Positions 21,547-32,883 of a stretch of DNA of 64,000 nucleotides are shown piece by piece. A program made the position numbers and the translations under genes. The notes beneath the pieces are model-generated. The model was given only the letters and a program-made list of their open reading frames with translations. It made no database searches and was not told where the DNA came from. The stretch's first letter is position 1. Every line of letters begins with the position of its first letter. Source of the stretch: Massilia sp. H-1 (lineage in GTDB: Bacteria > Pseudomonadota > Gammaproteobacteria > Burkholderiales > Burkholderiaceae_D); assembly GCA_024703915.1 (NCBI GenBank), contig CP087969.1, positions 1,240,001 through 1,304,000 on the forward strand, given 5' to 3'.

Positions 21547-22314
21547 GGCGCCGCTGCAGGCGTTCAGTGTCAGCGCCTGCAGCACCTCCCCCTGTTCCGA
21601 CTGCACGAAGGCGCTCACGCCCAGACTGGCCGCGGCCGCCCCGGCCTTAAGCAACGGCAGCGTGCGCGTGATGTCCGCTTTGCCATCCCTGCCCAGCAGC
21701 ACCGGCTGCGCCCACTCGCGCCACAAAATCGTGGTGCAGCGTGCGCCCGCTGTTTTCATGCGGCAGGCCACCCTGGTCGCGATCCCGTTTTGCACCAGCG
21801 CCAGGTACAGCGACGCTCCCGGCTGGCCGCTGGCCCGCACCTGCACCGGCAGACCGGCCGCAGCCATGGCTGCTGCCAGCGCGATCGCGATCGCGGCCCC
21901 GCGCCGAGCATGGCGTTGATGCGCCGCACTTCGGCAGCCAGTCCGCCGCTCCAGTCGCGCAGCTCCTTGCTTAAACGACGAAAAACTCGGGCGTGTAGAT
22001 GGTGCGCGTGTGCGCCAGGTCCGACAGTGCCCGCTGGCGTTCCGTGAACACTTTGCGCGAATACGGGTCCTTCCAGCCGATGTAGTTCCAGTAGTCGACA
22101 TGCATCGACAGCAGCACCGCCTGGTCGGCCCGCAGGCCGGTGGCGCGCCGGGCGCTGAGAAACGCGTCGGTAGAGCGGGACAGCTGCTGCACCCTTCCGA
22201 TGTGTACAGCTCCACCAGCGCCACGGTATGGGCCGGACTGACGGCGCCGCAGCCCAGCGCCAGCGCCGATTGCGCGGCCAGGCCCATGGCCGCCCCGATG
22301 ATCATGTTGTGCAT
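21541..22314 (-). CDS. DUF1223 thioredoxin-fold secreted protein
   Basis: Starts MHNMIIGAAMGLAAQSALALG, a signal peptide, at 22314; a GGGAG six bases upstream favours it over the ATG at 22332. The DUF1223 motif VALVELYTSEGCSSCPPAD contains a CSSC pair as in thioredoxin-like proteins. Further blocks: LSMHVDYWNYIGWKDPYSRKVFTERQR and TIYTPEFFVVAGKELRDWSG. About 255 residues. Breaks near 22185, 21970 (GCTTAAAC), 21905 and 21750. Located in the periplasm or secreted; the redox partner is unknown. Confidence 0.86.
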   Translation of the reverse strand: MHNMIIGAAMGLAAQSALALGCGAVSPAHTVALVELYTSEGCSSCPALPTRFSAPGAPPACGPTRRCCCRCMSTTGTTSAGRTRIRAKCSRNASGHCRTWRTRAPSTRPSFSSFKQGAARLERRTGCRSAAHQRHARRGAAIAIALAAAMAAAGLPVQVRASGQPGASLYLALVQNGIATRVACRMKTAGARCTTILWREWAQPVLLGRDGKADITRTLPLLKAGAAAASLGVSAFVQSEQGEVLQALTLNACSGAL

Positions 22315-22362
22315 GCGATTCTCCCAGGTCATGGTCCTTGGTCGGACGGCACCGGCAATTCC

Positions 22363-23034
22363 TTACAGCGGGCGATCGAAACGGTAGCCGACCCCGTACA
22401 CCGATTGCAGGCACTCGGCCAGCGCCGATGACGCCGCCAGCTTGCGCCGGATGTTCTTGACATGGGAGTCGACCGTGCGGTCGTTGACGTCGCGCTGGTC
22501 CTCGTGCGCCAGGTCGAGCAGCTGCTGGCGCGAGTAGACCCGTCCCGGGTGGTCGATCAGTTCCGACAGAATCCGGAATTCCACCGGCGTGAGCGGCAGC
22601 GCGGCCGCGCCGTGGCTGATGCGCAGGGCGGACCGGTCCACCGTCAGCGCCGCCATGCCGGCGCGGGCGCCGCGCGGCGCAGGTGGGCGCGCACCCGGGC
22701 CACCACTTCGCGCGGGCTGGAAGGGCTTGCACACGTAGTCGTCGGCGCCCGTGTCGAGTCCGAGCAGGCGGTCGACTTCATCGACCCGGGCCGTGATCAT
22801 GATGATGGGCGCCTGCGTGAACGCGCGCGCCTGGCGGCACACGTCGATGCCGTCCAGGCCGGGCAGCATCAGATCGAGCAGGATCAGGTCCACCGCACCG
22901 GACCTGAGCGCCTCCAGCGCCTGCAGGCCGTCGCCGATGCGGGTGGTGCGGTGGCCATCCGCTTCCAGGTAGTCGGCCAGCAGCGCCGCGATCTTGGCAT
23001 CGTCTTCGACAATCAGAATGTGGCGTGGCTTCAT
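22363..23034 (-). CDS. baeR: OmpR-family response regulator, BaeR-like
   Basis: Receiver domain: HILIVEDDAKIAALLADYLEADG with acidic pocket EDD, phospho-acceptor Asp in LILLDLMLPGLDGIDVC, then Thr and Lys switch residues in MITA and CKPFQP. The winged-helix output domain reads LTPVEFRILSELIDHPGRVYSRQQLLDLAHEDQRDVNDRTVDSHVKNIRRKL. About 223 residues, with compensating indels near 22680-22715. It overlaps the kinase start by a few bases. The helix order and the partner kinase resemble BaeSR, the envelope-stress/efflux system; the target genes are not evident here. Confidence 0.88.
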   Translation of the reverse strand: MKPRHILIVEDDAKIAALLADYLEADGHRTTRIGDGLQALEALRSGAVDLILLDLMLPGLDGIDVCRQARAFTQAPIIMITARVDEVDRLLGLDTGADDYVCKPFQPARSGGPGARPPAPRGARAGMAALTVDRSALRISHGAAALPLTPVEFRILSELIDHPGRVYSRQQLLDLAHEDQRDVNDRTVDSHVKNIRRKLAASSALAECLQSVYGVGYRFDRPL

Positions 23035-24498
23035 GCGCGCTCCCCCTCCAGCGGCAGGCGCAGTTCGATCCGCACTCCGCCCAGGGCCGACGGGAAGGCG
23101 CCGATGGTGCCGCCGTGGGCGCTGGCCAGCGCCTTGCAGATCGCCAGTCCCAGGCCGCTGCCGCCCCGCTCGCGCGAGCGCGCCGCGTCGACCCGGTACA
23201 GGCGTTCGAAGATCGAGCCCAGTTCGTGGGCGGCCACGCCGGGCGCGCTGTCTTCGACCACCAGCACGGCCCAGGCGCCGTCGCGCGCCAGGCTGACGGC
23301 GATGCGCCCGCCGCGGTCGGTGTAGCGCACGCTGTTTTCCAGCAGATTGACCAGCAGCTGGGTCAGCCTACCCCCGGGTCGGCGCGCACGCACAGCGGCT
23401 GGGGCGAGAGCACGGCGTCGAGCGGTGAGGCCGGCAGCCGCGGGCCCGTTCCTGCGGTAGCGCGCCGCCAGCGGCGCCAGCAAGGCGCCCAGTTCGACCC
23501 GCTGCCATTCGAAATGCAGGTCATGCCGGCGTCGGCCAGGGTCAGCTGGTGCAGATCGTCCACCAGTTTATTCAGGTGCAGCACTTCGGCGTGCAGCGAG
23601 ACCAGCGCGGCCGGATCGGCCTTGCGGATGCCGTCGATCAGCGCTTCGATCTCGCCCCGGATCACCGTCAGCGGCGTGCGCAGTTCGTGCGCCACGTCGG
23701 CCAGCATCTTGCGCCGGTGGCGTTCGCTCGCTTCGAGTGCCTCGGCCATGGAATTGACGTGCAGGGCCAGTTCGGCCAGTTCGTCGCGCGAGAGCAGCGG
23801 CGCGCGCGCATCGAACTGGCCCTGCGCCAGGCGCGCCGCAACGTCGCGCAGCGCAGCGACGGGCCGCAGCAGGTGGCGCGCCAGCCACACCGCGAGCAGG
23901 ATCGAGACCAGCGCCATCGCGCAGGCCACCAGTACGATGTCGCGCACCTGCTCGCGCAGGAACAGGCTAGGCCGAAGCGTCGGCGCCATGCCTACTGCAC
24001 CAGCGGGCGCAGGCGGATCGACGCCACCAGCTTGCCGTCGACCAGGACCGCGCGCTCGATCGTGCGCGGCACGTCGGGCGGGCCGAACAAGGGCTCGCCG
24101 TCGGCATCGAAAATGGAAATGCGGGGCCCGATGCCCATCGGGTCGCGCGCCGGGGGACGTTCGCGCGGCTCGGGCCGCATGGTCATCAAAACGGCCGGGC
24201 GGCGGGGGCGGACGGCGGCGCGCTTCGCCGCCCTCGGCCTGCAGCTGCGGGGTCAGCTGGGCCAGCAAGTCGCCCATGGCGCGCGGCCGGTGGCGCAGCC
24301 AGTCGAAGTTGCCCTCCTCGCGGTAGCTGCGGCCAGCAAGCTGCCCATCTGGTCCAGGTCGCGCGCCTGCATCTGGTTCAGGTAGGCGACGAAGCCGCGC
24401 TGCAGGTTGGCGCTCGTGACCCAGGCCATCGTGCCCAGGCACAGGATCACGATCGCGATCACGGCAAGGGCGATCTTGCGCGCGATCGTCAAGCGCAT
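23031..24498 (-). CDS. baeS: Sensor histidine kinase, BaeS-like
   Basis: Membrane kinase of about 485 residues. MRLTIARKIALAVIAIVILCLGTMAWV is the first helix; a periplasmic sensor region follows (Pro-rich, frame broken), then IVLVACAMALVSILLAVWL is the second helix. HAMP: RHLLRPVAALRDVAARLAQGQFDARA. HisKA: ADVAHELRTPLTVIRGEIEAL with the phospho-His. The ATPase domain includes NLLENSVRYTDRGGRI, DSAPGV and GGSGLGLAICKALASAHGG. Breaks near 24330, 24200, 23970, 23520, 23440 and 23370. It lies directly upstream of its regulator on the same strand. Confidence 0.88.
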
Positions 24499-24589
24499 GG
24501 CGATGTCTGCCTGGTCGGTTTCACTGCGGTCTGTTCCGTGGTCCGGTCAAGCCCCCATCATACCCGCCAAATGTGCAGCAATTGTGGAT

Positions 24590-25813
24590 TCAGGCTTAAG
24601 CAGCGGCTGCGCCAGCAGGGTTCCAGGCCGCGCAGGTGGAGCGCGATGGCCAGCGCCGCGCCCAGCACCAGCGCCAGCAGCACCACCACGCCCGGCCAGC
24701 CTTCGCTGCTCCAGACCACGCCGCACAGGGAACCGACCACGCTCGAGCCGACATAGTAGAAGAACAGGTACAGGGCCGAGGCCAGCGCATTCGCGCCCCG
24801 GGCACGCCGTCCGACCCAGCTGCTGGCCACCGAATGGGCGGCGAAAAAGCTGAACGTGAACAGGGCCATGCTTAAGCCACGATCAGCACCAGCTCGTCGG
24901 CCAGCGTCAGCAGCAGCCCGGCCAGCATGGCCGCCATCACCATCCACAGCACGTGGCGGCGGCCAATGCGATCGGCCAGGCAGGCCTAGCCCAGACCGCG
25001 CTGAACATGCCGATCAGGTACAGCACCGACAGCAGGCCGACCGCGCTCTGGCTGATCCCGAACGGGGCGCCCAGCAGGCGAAAGCCGATGTAGTTATACA
25101 GGCTGACGAAGGCGCCCATCAGCAAAAAACCCAGCAGAAACAGCCAGCGCATGCTTAGGCCTCCTTGCAGGTGCAGGCTTGGCGCCGCGCAGCAGCGCCA
25201 GCGTGCCGCCTTCGGCAGCCACCGCGCGCCGCGGTTCGGGCAGATTGCGCCAGAACTCGAAGGCCGCCACCAGGCTTGGCCCCGCGCCGATCACGGCCAT
25301 CGACAGGCGCCACGAGAAAAAATCGCTGATCAGCGACGCCACCAGGCGCCCGACCATGCCGCCCACCGCCGTGCCGCCGATATACACGCCCATCGACAGG
25401 CCGAGCGAGCATAGGCCTCGATTTCGCGCGCCAGGTAAGCCATCGCCACCATCGGCATGCCGCCCAGTGCGAAGCCGAGCAGCGCGCGCAGCACCAGCAG
25501 CTGGACGAAGTTGTGCGCCAGCGCGCCCAGGACGGTCAGCACGGCGGCCGCCGCCAGCGCGCCCGACATCAGGCGCCTGGAGCCGATCCGGTCCGCGGCC
25601 AGGCCGCTCAGCAGCAGCGCGATCGCCATGCACAGGGTCGACACCGACAGCGTCCAGCTGCTCTGGGCCGAGCGTGAGCGCGAACTCGTCGCCCAGCACC
25701 GGCATCAGCGGCTGCAGGCAGTACAGCAGCGCGAAGGCGGAAAAGCCGCCGTACAGCATGGCTTTGTTGATGCGCCTGAAGGCGAGGCTGGCGGCAGTGG
25801 CTGGCTGGGACAT
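24590..25813 (-). CDS. Major facilitator superfamily transporter, YnfM-like
   Basis: About 405 residues with a 12-helix MFS layout: RINKAMLYGGFSAFALLYCLQPLMP, TLCMAIALLLSGLAADRIGSRRLM, LVLRALLGFALGGMPMVAMAYLAREI, WLFLLGFLLMGAFVSLYNYIGFRLL and AGLADRIGRRHVLWMVMAAMLAGLLL. Breaks near 25665, 25410, 25153 (GCCTAAGC), 24985 (GCCTAGC), 24870 (GCTTAAGC) and 24597; most are repaired by GCCGGC. The divergent LysR regulator next door reproduces the ynfL/ynfM arrangement of enterobacteria, so it is probably a small-molecule exporter under LysR control. Confidence 0.88.
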
Positions 25814-25911
25814 GGGGCATTCCTTGAAGAAGTCAGTGCCATCTTAGGATTGCGGATTAATACTGTCCAATATATATTTGTCGAACATTTAATCTAATAA
25901 ATCGATTAGTC

Positions 25912-26812
25912 ATGGAACTACGCCACCTGCGCTACTTCATCGCCGTCGCCGAGGAACTGCATTTCACGCGCAGCAGCCGAGCGCCTCCACATCGGCCAGC
26001 CGCCGCTCAGCCAGGCCATCCAGGCGCTGGAAGCGGACATCGGCGCCCAGCTGTTCGAGCGCACCAAGCGCTCGGTGCGCCTGACCGGCGCGGGCCAGCT
26101 GTTCCTGGCCGACGCGCGCCGCATTCTGGCGCTGGCCGACGAAGCGACCGACACCGCGCGCCGCGCCCAGCGCGGCGAAGCGGGCGAGCTGCGGATCGGT
26201 TTCACGTTTTCGACCCCGCTCACGCCCCTGTTCGCGACCGTCATCAACCGCTACCGCCAGCAGTATCCGGCGGTGAGCCTCAAGCTGCACGAGATGGCCA
26301 CCCTGCCGCAGCTCGAGGCGCTGGCCCAGCGCAGCCTCGACCTCGGTTTCGTGCGCCCGCCGGAAACGCCGCCGGGGCCCGGCATCGCGCTCGACGCGCT
26401 GCGCGAGGACCAGCTGGTGGCGGTGCTGCTTACCGCCTCGCCGCTGGCGCGCGGCATGGCCGGTGTCGATCCGCGAACTGAAGGACATGCCGTTCGTGAT
26501 GTATCCGCCCGGCGCCTAAGCACCGGCATCTATCCGCAAATCTTCCGCCTGTGCCGCGCAGCTGGCTTCACGCCTGAGCGATCGGCCACGTGGCGGGCGA
26601 AGCGTCCACCATCATCGGCCTGGTGGCGGCTAGACTGCGGCGTGTCGGTGCTGCCCTCGGCGTTCACCCGCATCCACATGGACGGCGTGTGCTACCGCCC
26701 GCTGACCGACGCCGGCGCCACCACCACCCTGCTGCTGGCCCGGCGCAGCGACGACAGCAACGCCCTGATCGACGCCTTCGTGGCACTGGCGACGGCTGCA
26801 GCCGATGAATAA
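25912..26812 (+). CDS. LysR-family transcriptional regulator
   Basis: The N-terminal winged helix reads [61 protein letters not shown] after repair of an extra base near 25975. The effector-binding domain follows (ELRIGFTFSTPLTPLFATVINRYRQQYPAVSL, IGHVAGEASTIIGLVAAGCGVSVLPS). About 300 residues. Further breaks near 26465, 26515 (GCCTAAGC) and 26632. It is divergent from the MFS transporter with about 98 bases between start codons, an AT-rich stretch that should hold both promoters and the LysR site. Confidence 0.9.
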
Positions 26813-26875
26813 AATCCATTTTTGCTGCACATTTGGCCGTCATGCTTGGCTCCGTAAAGACAACCAGGAGCCAGC

Positions 26876-28377
26876 ATGTCACTGCAACAACCATCCCGCG
26901 CCACCGCCCCGGCGCTGCCGTTCACGATTCTGTTTTCACTCGTGCTGACCGCCTGCGGCGGCGGCGGCGCAAGTCCGGCCCCGGAAGTGCTGGCCGCGGC
27001 CCCTGCGCCCGCGCTTGCTGCCCGCACCAGCGCCCACGCCTGCCCCCGCCTTGAAGCGACTATCCTGGCCCAGCCCAACCCGGACGGCGCCGCCCTGACC
27101 TTCACCGCCGCTTCGCACCATCGACAAGGCCAATCCCTTCTTCAAGGCCTTCGGCAACGGCCGCAGCTGCGCCACTTGCCACGATGAAGGCGCTTAGCTG
27201 GAGCCTGACCCCGGCCAGCCTGCGCGCGCTTTGCCGCCAGCGCCGGCGCCGATCCCGTCTTTCGCCTGAACGACGGCGCCAATTCGCCGCGCGCGGCGGA
27301 CGCCACGCTCGACCAGAAGCGCGTGGCCTACAGCATGCTGCTCACCAAGGGCGTGATCCGGGTCGGCTTGCCGCTGCTTAAGTGGCGCTGCCGAGTTCAC
27401 GCTGGCCGCCGCCGACGATCCCTACGGCTTTGCCAGCGCCACCGAACTGTCGCTGTTTCGCCGTCCGCTGCCGAGCGCGAACCTGAAGTTCGCGGCCACC
27501 GTCATGTGGGATGCGCGCGAAACCCAGAGCGACGCGCAATCGGCGATCTGCATCCGCGATGCCGTGCCCGCACTGTGCTTCGCTCCGCTCGACACCAACC
27601 TGCTGCACCAGGCCAACAGCGCCGTGCGCGGCCACGCCGAAGCGGCCCAGGACCTGACGGCGGCCGAGCAGCGCGCCATCGTCGATTTCGAGTCATCGCT
27701 GTTCGCGGCCCAGTCGCAGTCCGGCGCGGCGGGCGACCTGGCGGCGAACGGCGCGCGCGGCGGCCCGGCCGCGCTGGCTAAACCAGAACTTCTACTTCGG
27801 GATCAACGATCCGATCAGCGGCGACTACCTCACCAACGCCCCCTTCAACCGCGCGGCCATGAACCTGTTCGGCGCCTGGCGCAATCTGCCGGCTGCCCGG
27901 CACCGCCCAGGACCAGGCGCGCAGTGCGATCGCGCGCGGCGAAAACCTGTTCAATACGCGGCCCATGAACATCGTCCAGGTGGCTTAAGCATCATCGCCG
28001 ACACGCGCGGCACTTGCACCACCTGCCACAATGCGCCGAATGCCGGTTCGCACTCGGTCATGCGCACCTTCGATTCGGGGTGTCTCGGCCGCGCTGCAGG
28101 CGCACGGCGGACATGCCGCTCTACACCTTGCGCAACAGCGCGACCGGCGTGCAGGTGCAGACCAGCGATCCGGGCGTGGCCATGGTGACGGGGAAGTGGA
28201 ACGATATCGGCAAGTTCAAGACGCCCAACCTGCAGGGGGGCGGCGCGCGCGCCCTTCTTCCACGACGGTTCGGCGCCGGACATGGAAGCGGTGGTGCAGT
28301 TTTACGACCGCAGGTTCAGGATGGGACTGAACCCGCAGGAAGCGGCCGACCTGGCCGCCTTCCTGAAGGCGCTGTGA
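26876..28377 (+). CDS. Di-haem cytochrome c / cytochrome c peroxidase-like lipoprotein
   Basis: [31 protein letters not shown] carries a lipobox (LTAC), so it should be membrane-anchored outside the cytoplasm. Two haem c sites are visible, [11 protein letters not shown] near residue 100 and [11 protein letters not shown] near residue 365. C-terminal blocks include [58 protein letters not shown], the arrangement of MauG/CCP-like proteins. About 490 residues. Breaks at 27119, 27193 (GCTTAGC), 27372, 27776, 27890, 27986 (GCTTAAGC), 28083 and 28245. Electron donor and substrate are unknown. Confidence 0.87.
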
Positions 28378-28381
28378 GCGC

Positions 28382-29281
28382 TTACGCGTAGTCGGCGTCG
28401 AGCTCGGAACCGGCGTAATTCTCCAGTTCCGCGAACAGCGTCTTCATGGCGGTGCGGGTCGGGATCTTCTGGATCACGGTGCAGTGGGTGCGGTAGGAGG
28501 CGATCCGCTCGGCGACCACCGGCTGGTGCTGGGCCGGGAGCTGGGCCAGCAGCGCGGCCCAGCCTACCTCGTAGTCCGGCTTGTTCTTGCGCACCGACTT
28601 GACCATCCGCTCGAACTCCTTCTGCCCGGTGCGCGCCACGATCCGCCCGCCGCCCTCGATGGCCGAGATGATGGCCACCGCGATCACGCCTTCGGCATTG
28701 AGGTCCGGATCGTTGATCGGACCGGCGTAGTGATGCTTAAGCGCAGCCAGCCGGCCCGCGCGCACGATCGCCTGCACCTGCTTGCGGGCGGTGTGCTGCT
28801 GCTCGTACTTGTCATGTAGCTTAGCCCAGTTCTGGCCCGGATCGGCGTGGCAGATGTCGACGAACAGCTCCTTCAAGCGGCGCTGCATGTAGACCGGGTC
28901 CTGGTCGTACTCGCCGACCAGCGAATCCTCGGGCAGCGACGCCAGATCGCGGATCAGGCGAAAGCCCGCCTGGAACACGTGCTCGGCGCCGTGCTCGATC
29001 AGGAAGTCGAGCGCCGCTTCGTCGCCCTCGTGCGTCAGCTCGTGCTCGAGCCCGAGCGAGACGCAGCCGGTGGTCAGGAACAGCGCCTTCTGGATGCCTT
29101 CGGCGGTTTTATCGTTGGTGAACTTCTCGGCCACCATCGCGTTGATACCGGCCAGTTCGTCGGCCAGGATCACGGCGTCGTCGCCGACTTCGCGCGTGCC
29201 CAGGACACGGATGGCCCGCACCAGGCGGGGCAGGCGTTCTGCGACGAGTGCTGGCAGCATGGCTGGCGCGGCCCCCGTCAC
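28382..29281 (-). CDS. Conserved hypothetical protein, last gene of the J-domain operon
   Basis: An intact 299-residue soluble protein starting [28 protein letters not shown]. It is largely helical, with [63 protein letters not shown] and an acidic C-terminus [16 protein letters not shown] do not recognise a family. Its start overlaps the upstream stop (ATGA), tying it to the same transcript as the J-domain protein. Unlike neighbours it has no frame errors, and its internal CTTAAG at 28738-28743 is in frame. Confidence 0.8.
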   Translation of the reverse strand: MTGAAPAMLPALVAERLPRLVRAIRVLGTREVGDDAVILADELAGINAMVAEKFTNDKTAEGIQKALFLTTGCVSLGLEHELTHEGDEAALDFLIEHGAEHVFQAGFRLIRDLASLPEDSLVGEYDQDPVYMQRRLKELFVDICHADPGQNWAKLHDKYEQQHTARKQVQAIVRAGRLAALKHHYAGPINDPDLNAEGVIAVAIISAIEGGGRIVARTGQKEFERMVKSVRKNKPDYEVGWAALLAQLPAQHQPVVAERIASYRTHCTVIQKIPTRTAMKTLFAELENYAGSELDADYA

Positions 29282-30059
29282 GAGAAGATTCCGGTGCCGA
29301 TGCTCTTGCGGGTGCCACGCTTGGGCACCGCGCTGCGCGCCGACGGCACCTGCTTGCGCAGGCGGTACAGCAGTTCCTTGGTGGAGCGCTGCAGGAATTT
29401 CGGTTCTTCGTCCGGGTCGTCCGAGAATTCGGCGTCGGCCAGGTCGCCGCTGTGGCGGAAGTCGGGGAACAGCTCGAACAGGGCGCGGTCCCAGCCGTCC
29501 TCGCTGGCCTTGGCCAGTTCGATCGCCAGCGGCACGACATCGCTGTCGGACGAGGTCTGGCCCGTGATGTACGGGCCCTTGGCCAGGATTTCACCGGCCA
29601 CTTCGAGAATTTCACGCGGCGCCATCGAGAACAGGATCGCGAACGCGGTCAGACCATGGTCGCTGGCCGAGGCCTCGGCCAGCAGCTCGTGGCGGCGCTC
29701 GACGTCGTCGGTCGAGAACACGATGCCGTGCACGTGCGCGAACAGCGACTCGGCCACGCGCTCGGGATCGTCCTCGATCATGTCGTCCGACCAGGTCGCG
29801 GCGAAGAAGGCCAGGCTGTCGGCCCAGGCCTTGGGCGGCACCAGCAGCGTGGCCAGGCTGGTCTTGCCGCCGTCGAAACCGGACAGGTGCAGCGCCGTGA
29901 CCTGCGGCGGCAGCTGGCCAAGCACGTCGACCACGGCCAGGTCGCCATGCTGCTCGACCGCTTCAGAAAACGCCTGCTCGGCGTGGTGCAGCGAGCCTAA
30001 GCCAGAACCAGCTCGGTGACCTGCTTGTGCAAGGCCGGGAGATTCGATTTGTCGCTCAT
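29278..30059 (-). CDS. Conserved hypothetical protein, third gene of the J-domain operon
   Basis: About 260 residues: MSDKSNLPALHKQVTELVLAGSLHHAEQAFSEAVEQHGD at the N-terminus, then VDVLGQLPPQVTALHLSGFDGGKTSLATLLVPPKAWADSLAFFAATW. The C-terminus is basic (RLRKQVPSARSAVPKRGTRKS). The frame breaks once at 29995-30002 (GCCTAAGC on plus); GCCGGC restores VLAGSLHHAEQ. It begins one base before the stop of the preceding gene's neighbour and overlaps the next gene's ATG. No recognised domain; tetratricopeptide-like helices are possible. Confidence 0.8.
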
Positions 30060-30560
30060 TTAGTCTCCTTCCTGATCGAACATGTTCGCGAAGTCGTCGG
30101 ACACGCCGTCGTCGTCGGCCACATCGTCGCCGTCATCGTTCTCGCCCAGCTGGTCGAAGGACTGGTCGTCCTCGTCCCACATGCGCGGGTGCTTGAACAG
30201 GAAGGCGGTGATGATGGCCTGGCGTGCCAGGTCGGGATGGTTTTCGGTCATGGCGGCGTACATGGCCGCGGCCTCCTGCCTTCGCAGGCGGCCATGGCGA
30301 ACACCTTGGACGGGTTGCCGCCCTCGTATTCGGCCGCCTCAAGCAGCAAGCCCTTGTTGTTGCTGAACGTGATGTGATCGACCAGCGCGAAGCTCATCAT
30401 GTTGACGTCTTCGATGCCGCCGCCGTCGGCGTATTCGCCGATCAGCGCCGCCTGCATCATCTGGTAATTCTTGCGGTTCGGCGGGTCGCCCAAAATGCCG
30501 TCGATCTGGCCGCCAAGCTCGCGCGACTGGTAGGCAAATTCAGGGATGTACTTTTCTCAT
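30060..30560 (-). CDS. Conserved hypothetical protein with acidic C-terminus, second gene of the J-domain operon
   Basis: About 165 residues. After a short start (MRKYIPEFAYQSRELGG once one A is removed near 30553) comes IDGILGDPPNRKNYQMMQAALIGEYADGGGIEDVNMMSF, then LVDHITFSNNKGLLLEAAEYEGG. The last 45 residues are strongly acidic (DEDDQSFDQLGENDDGDDVADDDG), a feature of client- or chaperone-binding tails. A second break lies near 30283. Lies between the J-domain gene and the third operon gene; family not recognised. Confidence 0.75.
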
Positions 30561-30581
30561 TTTCTGATCCTGTGGGTGATA

Positions 30582-30872
30582 TTAGGCGGGCAAAACCACG
30601 CCGTTCAACTGAAACACGGAGCGCCACAGCTCGAAGGCTTCGGCTTCGGCATCGAGGATGATGCGGTGGTTCACGCTCTGGTTGTATTCGTCGCGCTTGA
30701 CGGGGTCGGACAGGATTTCGTACGCCTTGGTGATGCTCTTGAAGCGCACCTCGGCGCCCGGGGCGTCGTTGCGGTCGGGGTGGTAGCGCATGGCGAGCGA
30801 GCGGTAGATCTTCTTGATCTCGTCATCGCTGGCATTGGGCGCCACTCCGAGGATAGCGTATAAATTTTCCAC
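30582..30872 (-). CDS. J-domain (DnaJ-like) co-chaperone, short form
   Basis: 96 residues, intact. The J domain fills residues 1-66: [63 protein letters not shown], with the catalytic HPD tripeptide that stimulates DnaK ATPase. There is no Gly/Phe region or zinc domain, only a short tail ([21 protein letters not shown]). It heads an operon of three uncharacterised proteins, so it probably recruits DnaK to them or to their target. Confidence 0.9.
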   Translation of the reverse strand: MENLYAILGVAPNASDDEIKKIYRSLAMRYHPDRNDAPGAEVRFKSITKAYEILSDPVKRDEYNQSVNHRIILDAEAEAFELWRSVFQLNGVVLPA

Positions 30873-31034
30873 GAGGAAACTCCGGCGGCAGCCAAACTGT
30901 AAAGCAGGATTATCCTATAGAACGGGTTTGACCGGGAAATGCAGGCAATCCCGTACCTTATGCAAATGACAGCATGGTACCCAGCCGGGTACGGTAAAAT
31001 GCCCGCAACCTGATCATTTCACGCCTTATCCTCC

Positions 31035-32806
31035 ATGAGCAACGACAAAAACACTGCAGCTGCAGGCGCGGCATGAACGCGCCCTCGTCCAATTTCCTGC
31101 GCGGAATCATCGAAAACGACCTCGCCATGCTTACACCCACGTGCGTCCCGGCCTGCCACAAGTCATCACGCGCTTCCCGCCCGAGCCGAACGGCTATCTG
31201 CACGTGGGCCATGCCAAATCGATCTGCGTCAACTTCGGCCTGGCGCGCGACTTCAACGGCCGCTGCCACCTGCGCTTTGACGACACCAATCCGGAAAAAG
31301 AAGACACCGAATACGTCGACACCATCATCGACTCGGTCAAGTGGCTCGGCTTCGACTGGAAGCAGCCCGACCAGGAACACCTGTACTACGCCAGCGACTA
31401 CTTCGAAAAGCTGTACCTCATGGCCGAGTACCTGATCGAGAAGGGCTTCGCCTACGTCGACAGCCAGAGCGCCGACGACATGGCCAAAAACCGCGGCAAC
31501 TTCGGCACCCCGGGCACCAACTCGCCGTTCCGCAACCGCCCGGCCGCCGAATCGCTGGAATTGTTCCGCGCCATGCGCATTAAGCAAGTTCAAGGACGGC
31601 GAGCACATCCTGCGCGCCAAGATCAGCGAAGACAGCATGGCCTCGCCCAACATGAACATGCGCGACCCGGCCATCTACCGGATCCGCCACGCGCACCACC
31701 ACCGTACCGGCGACGCCTGGTGCATCTACCCGATGTACGACTACACGCACCCGATTTCGGACGCGTTGGAAAACATCACCCATTCGCTGTGCACGCTCGA
31801 ATTCCAGGACCACCGTCCATTCTACGACTGGCTGCTGGCCACGCTCGCGCCGGGCGGCTTCTTCGCCCAGCCTAGCCCCCGCGCCAGTACGAATTCGCGC
31901 GCCTGAACGTGACCTACGTCGTCACCAGCAAGCGCAAGCTGCGCCAGCTGGTCGATGAAGCCATCGTCAGCGGCTGGGACGATCCGCGCATGCCGACCAT
32001 CGTCGGCCTGCAGCCAAGCGGCCTACACGCCGGAAGCGATCCAGCTGTTCTGCGACCGCATCGGCGTTTCCAAGGCCGACAGCTGGATCGACATGAGCAT
32101 CCTGGAAGGCGCCCTGCGCGACGACCTCGACCCGAAAGCGCCGCGCGCCACCGCCGTGCTGCGTCCGCTCAAGCTGATCATCGACAATTTCCCCGAAGGC
32201 GAAAGCGTCGCGTGCACTTCGCCGGTCCACCCGCACTTCCCGGAGCGCGGCCTGCGCACCTTCCCCATCACGCGCGAGCTGTGGATCGAACAGGACGACT
32301 TCATGGAAGTGCCGACCAAGGGTTACTTCCGCTTCTTCCCGCCCAACGGCGACACGCCGGGCAGCCGGGTGCGCCTGCGCCACGGCTACGTGGTCGAATG
32401 CACGGGCTACGACAAGGACGCGGCCGGCGCCGTGACGGCCGTGCACGTGAAGTACTTCGAGGACAGCAAGTCCGGCACCGAAGGCTCGAACAACTACAAG
32501 GTCAAGGGCAATATCCACTGGGTCAGCGCCGCCACCGCACTGCAAGCCGAAGTGCGCCTGTACGACCGCCTGTTCACCGAAGCCCAGCCCGATGCCGGCA
32601 TGGGCAAGGACTTCATGGCCGCGCTCAATCCGAACGCGCTCGAAGTGGTGACCGCCTACCTGGAACCGGGCATGAGCGCGGCCGTGGCCGACCAGCGCTT
32701 CCAGTTCGAACGGCACGGCTATTTCGTGGCCGACCGCATCGACTCGCAGCCAGGCAAGCCGGTGTTCAACCGCGTCACCACGCTCAAGGACAGCTGGGCA
32801 AAATAA
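31035..32806 (+). CDS. glnS: Glutamine--tRNA ligase (frame interrupted)
   Basis: Charges tRNA-Gln. The class I HIGH motif appears as HVGH in [27 protein letters not shown]; the KMSKS equivalent is [14 protein letters not shown]. Other GlnRS blocks: [87 protein letters not shown] and the C-terminal beta-barrel ending [10 protein letters not shown]. About 590 residues. Start [13 protein letters not shown] at 31035. Breaks near 31070, 31130, 31572 (ATTAAGC), 31870 (GCCTAGC) and 32020. Confidence 0.94.
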
Positions 32807-32846
32807 GCGTCCGCACACGTCGCGCTCACGCGACGAATCGTCCCCG

Positions 32847-32883
32847 AATCCCGCTCCGGCTCACGCTGCAGCGGGATTTTTTG
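32847..32883 (+). terminator. Rho-independent terminator after glnS
   Basis: AATCCCGCT at 32847-32855 pairs with AGCGGGATT at 32870-32878, followed by a run of T to about 32882. It lies about 40 bases past the glnS stop. Confidence 0.85.

Noticed and set aside
28738-28743. CTTAAG inside the J-domain operon gene as another scar
   Set aside because: It is in frame (AALKHHYAG) and the gene reads through intact, so it appears genuine.
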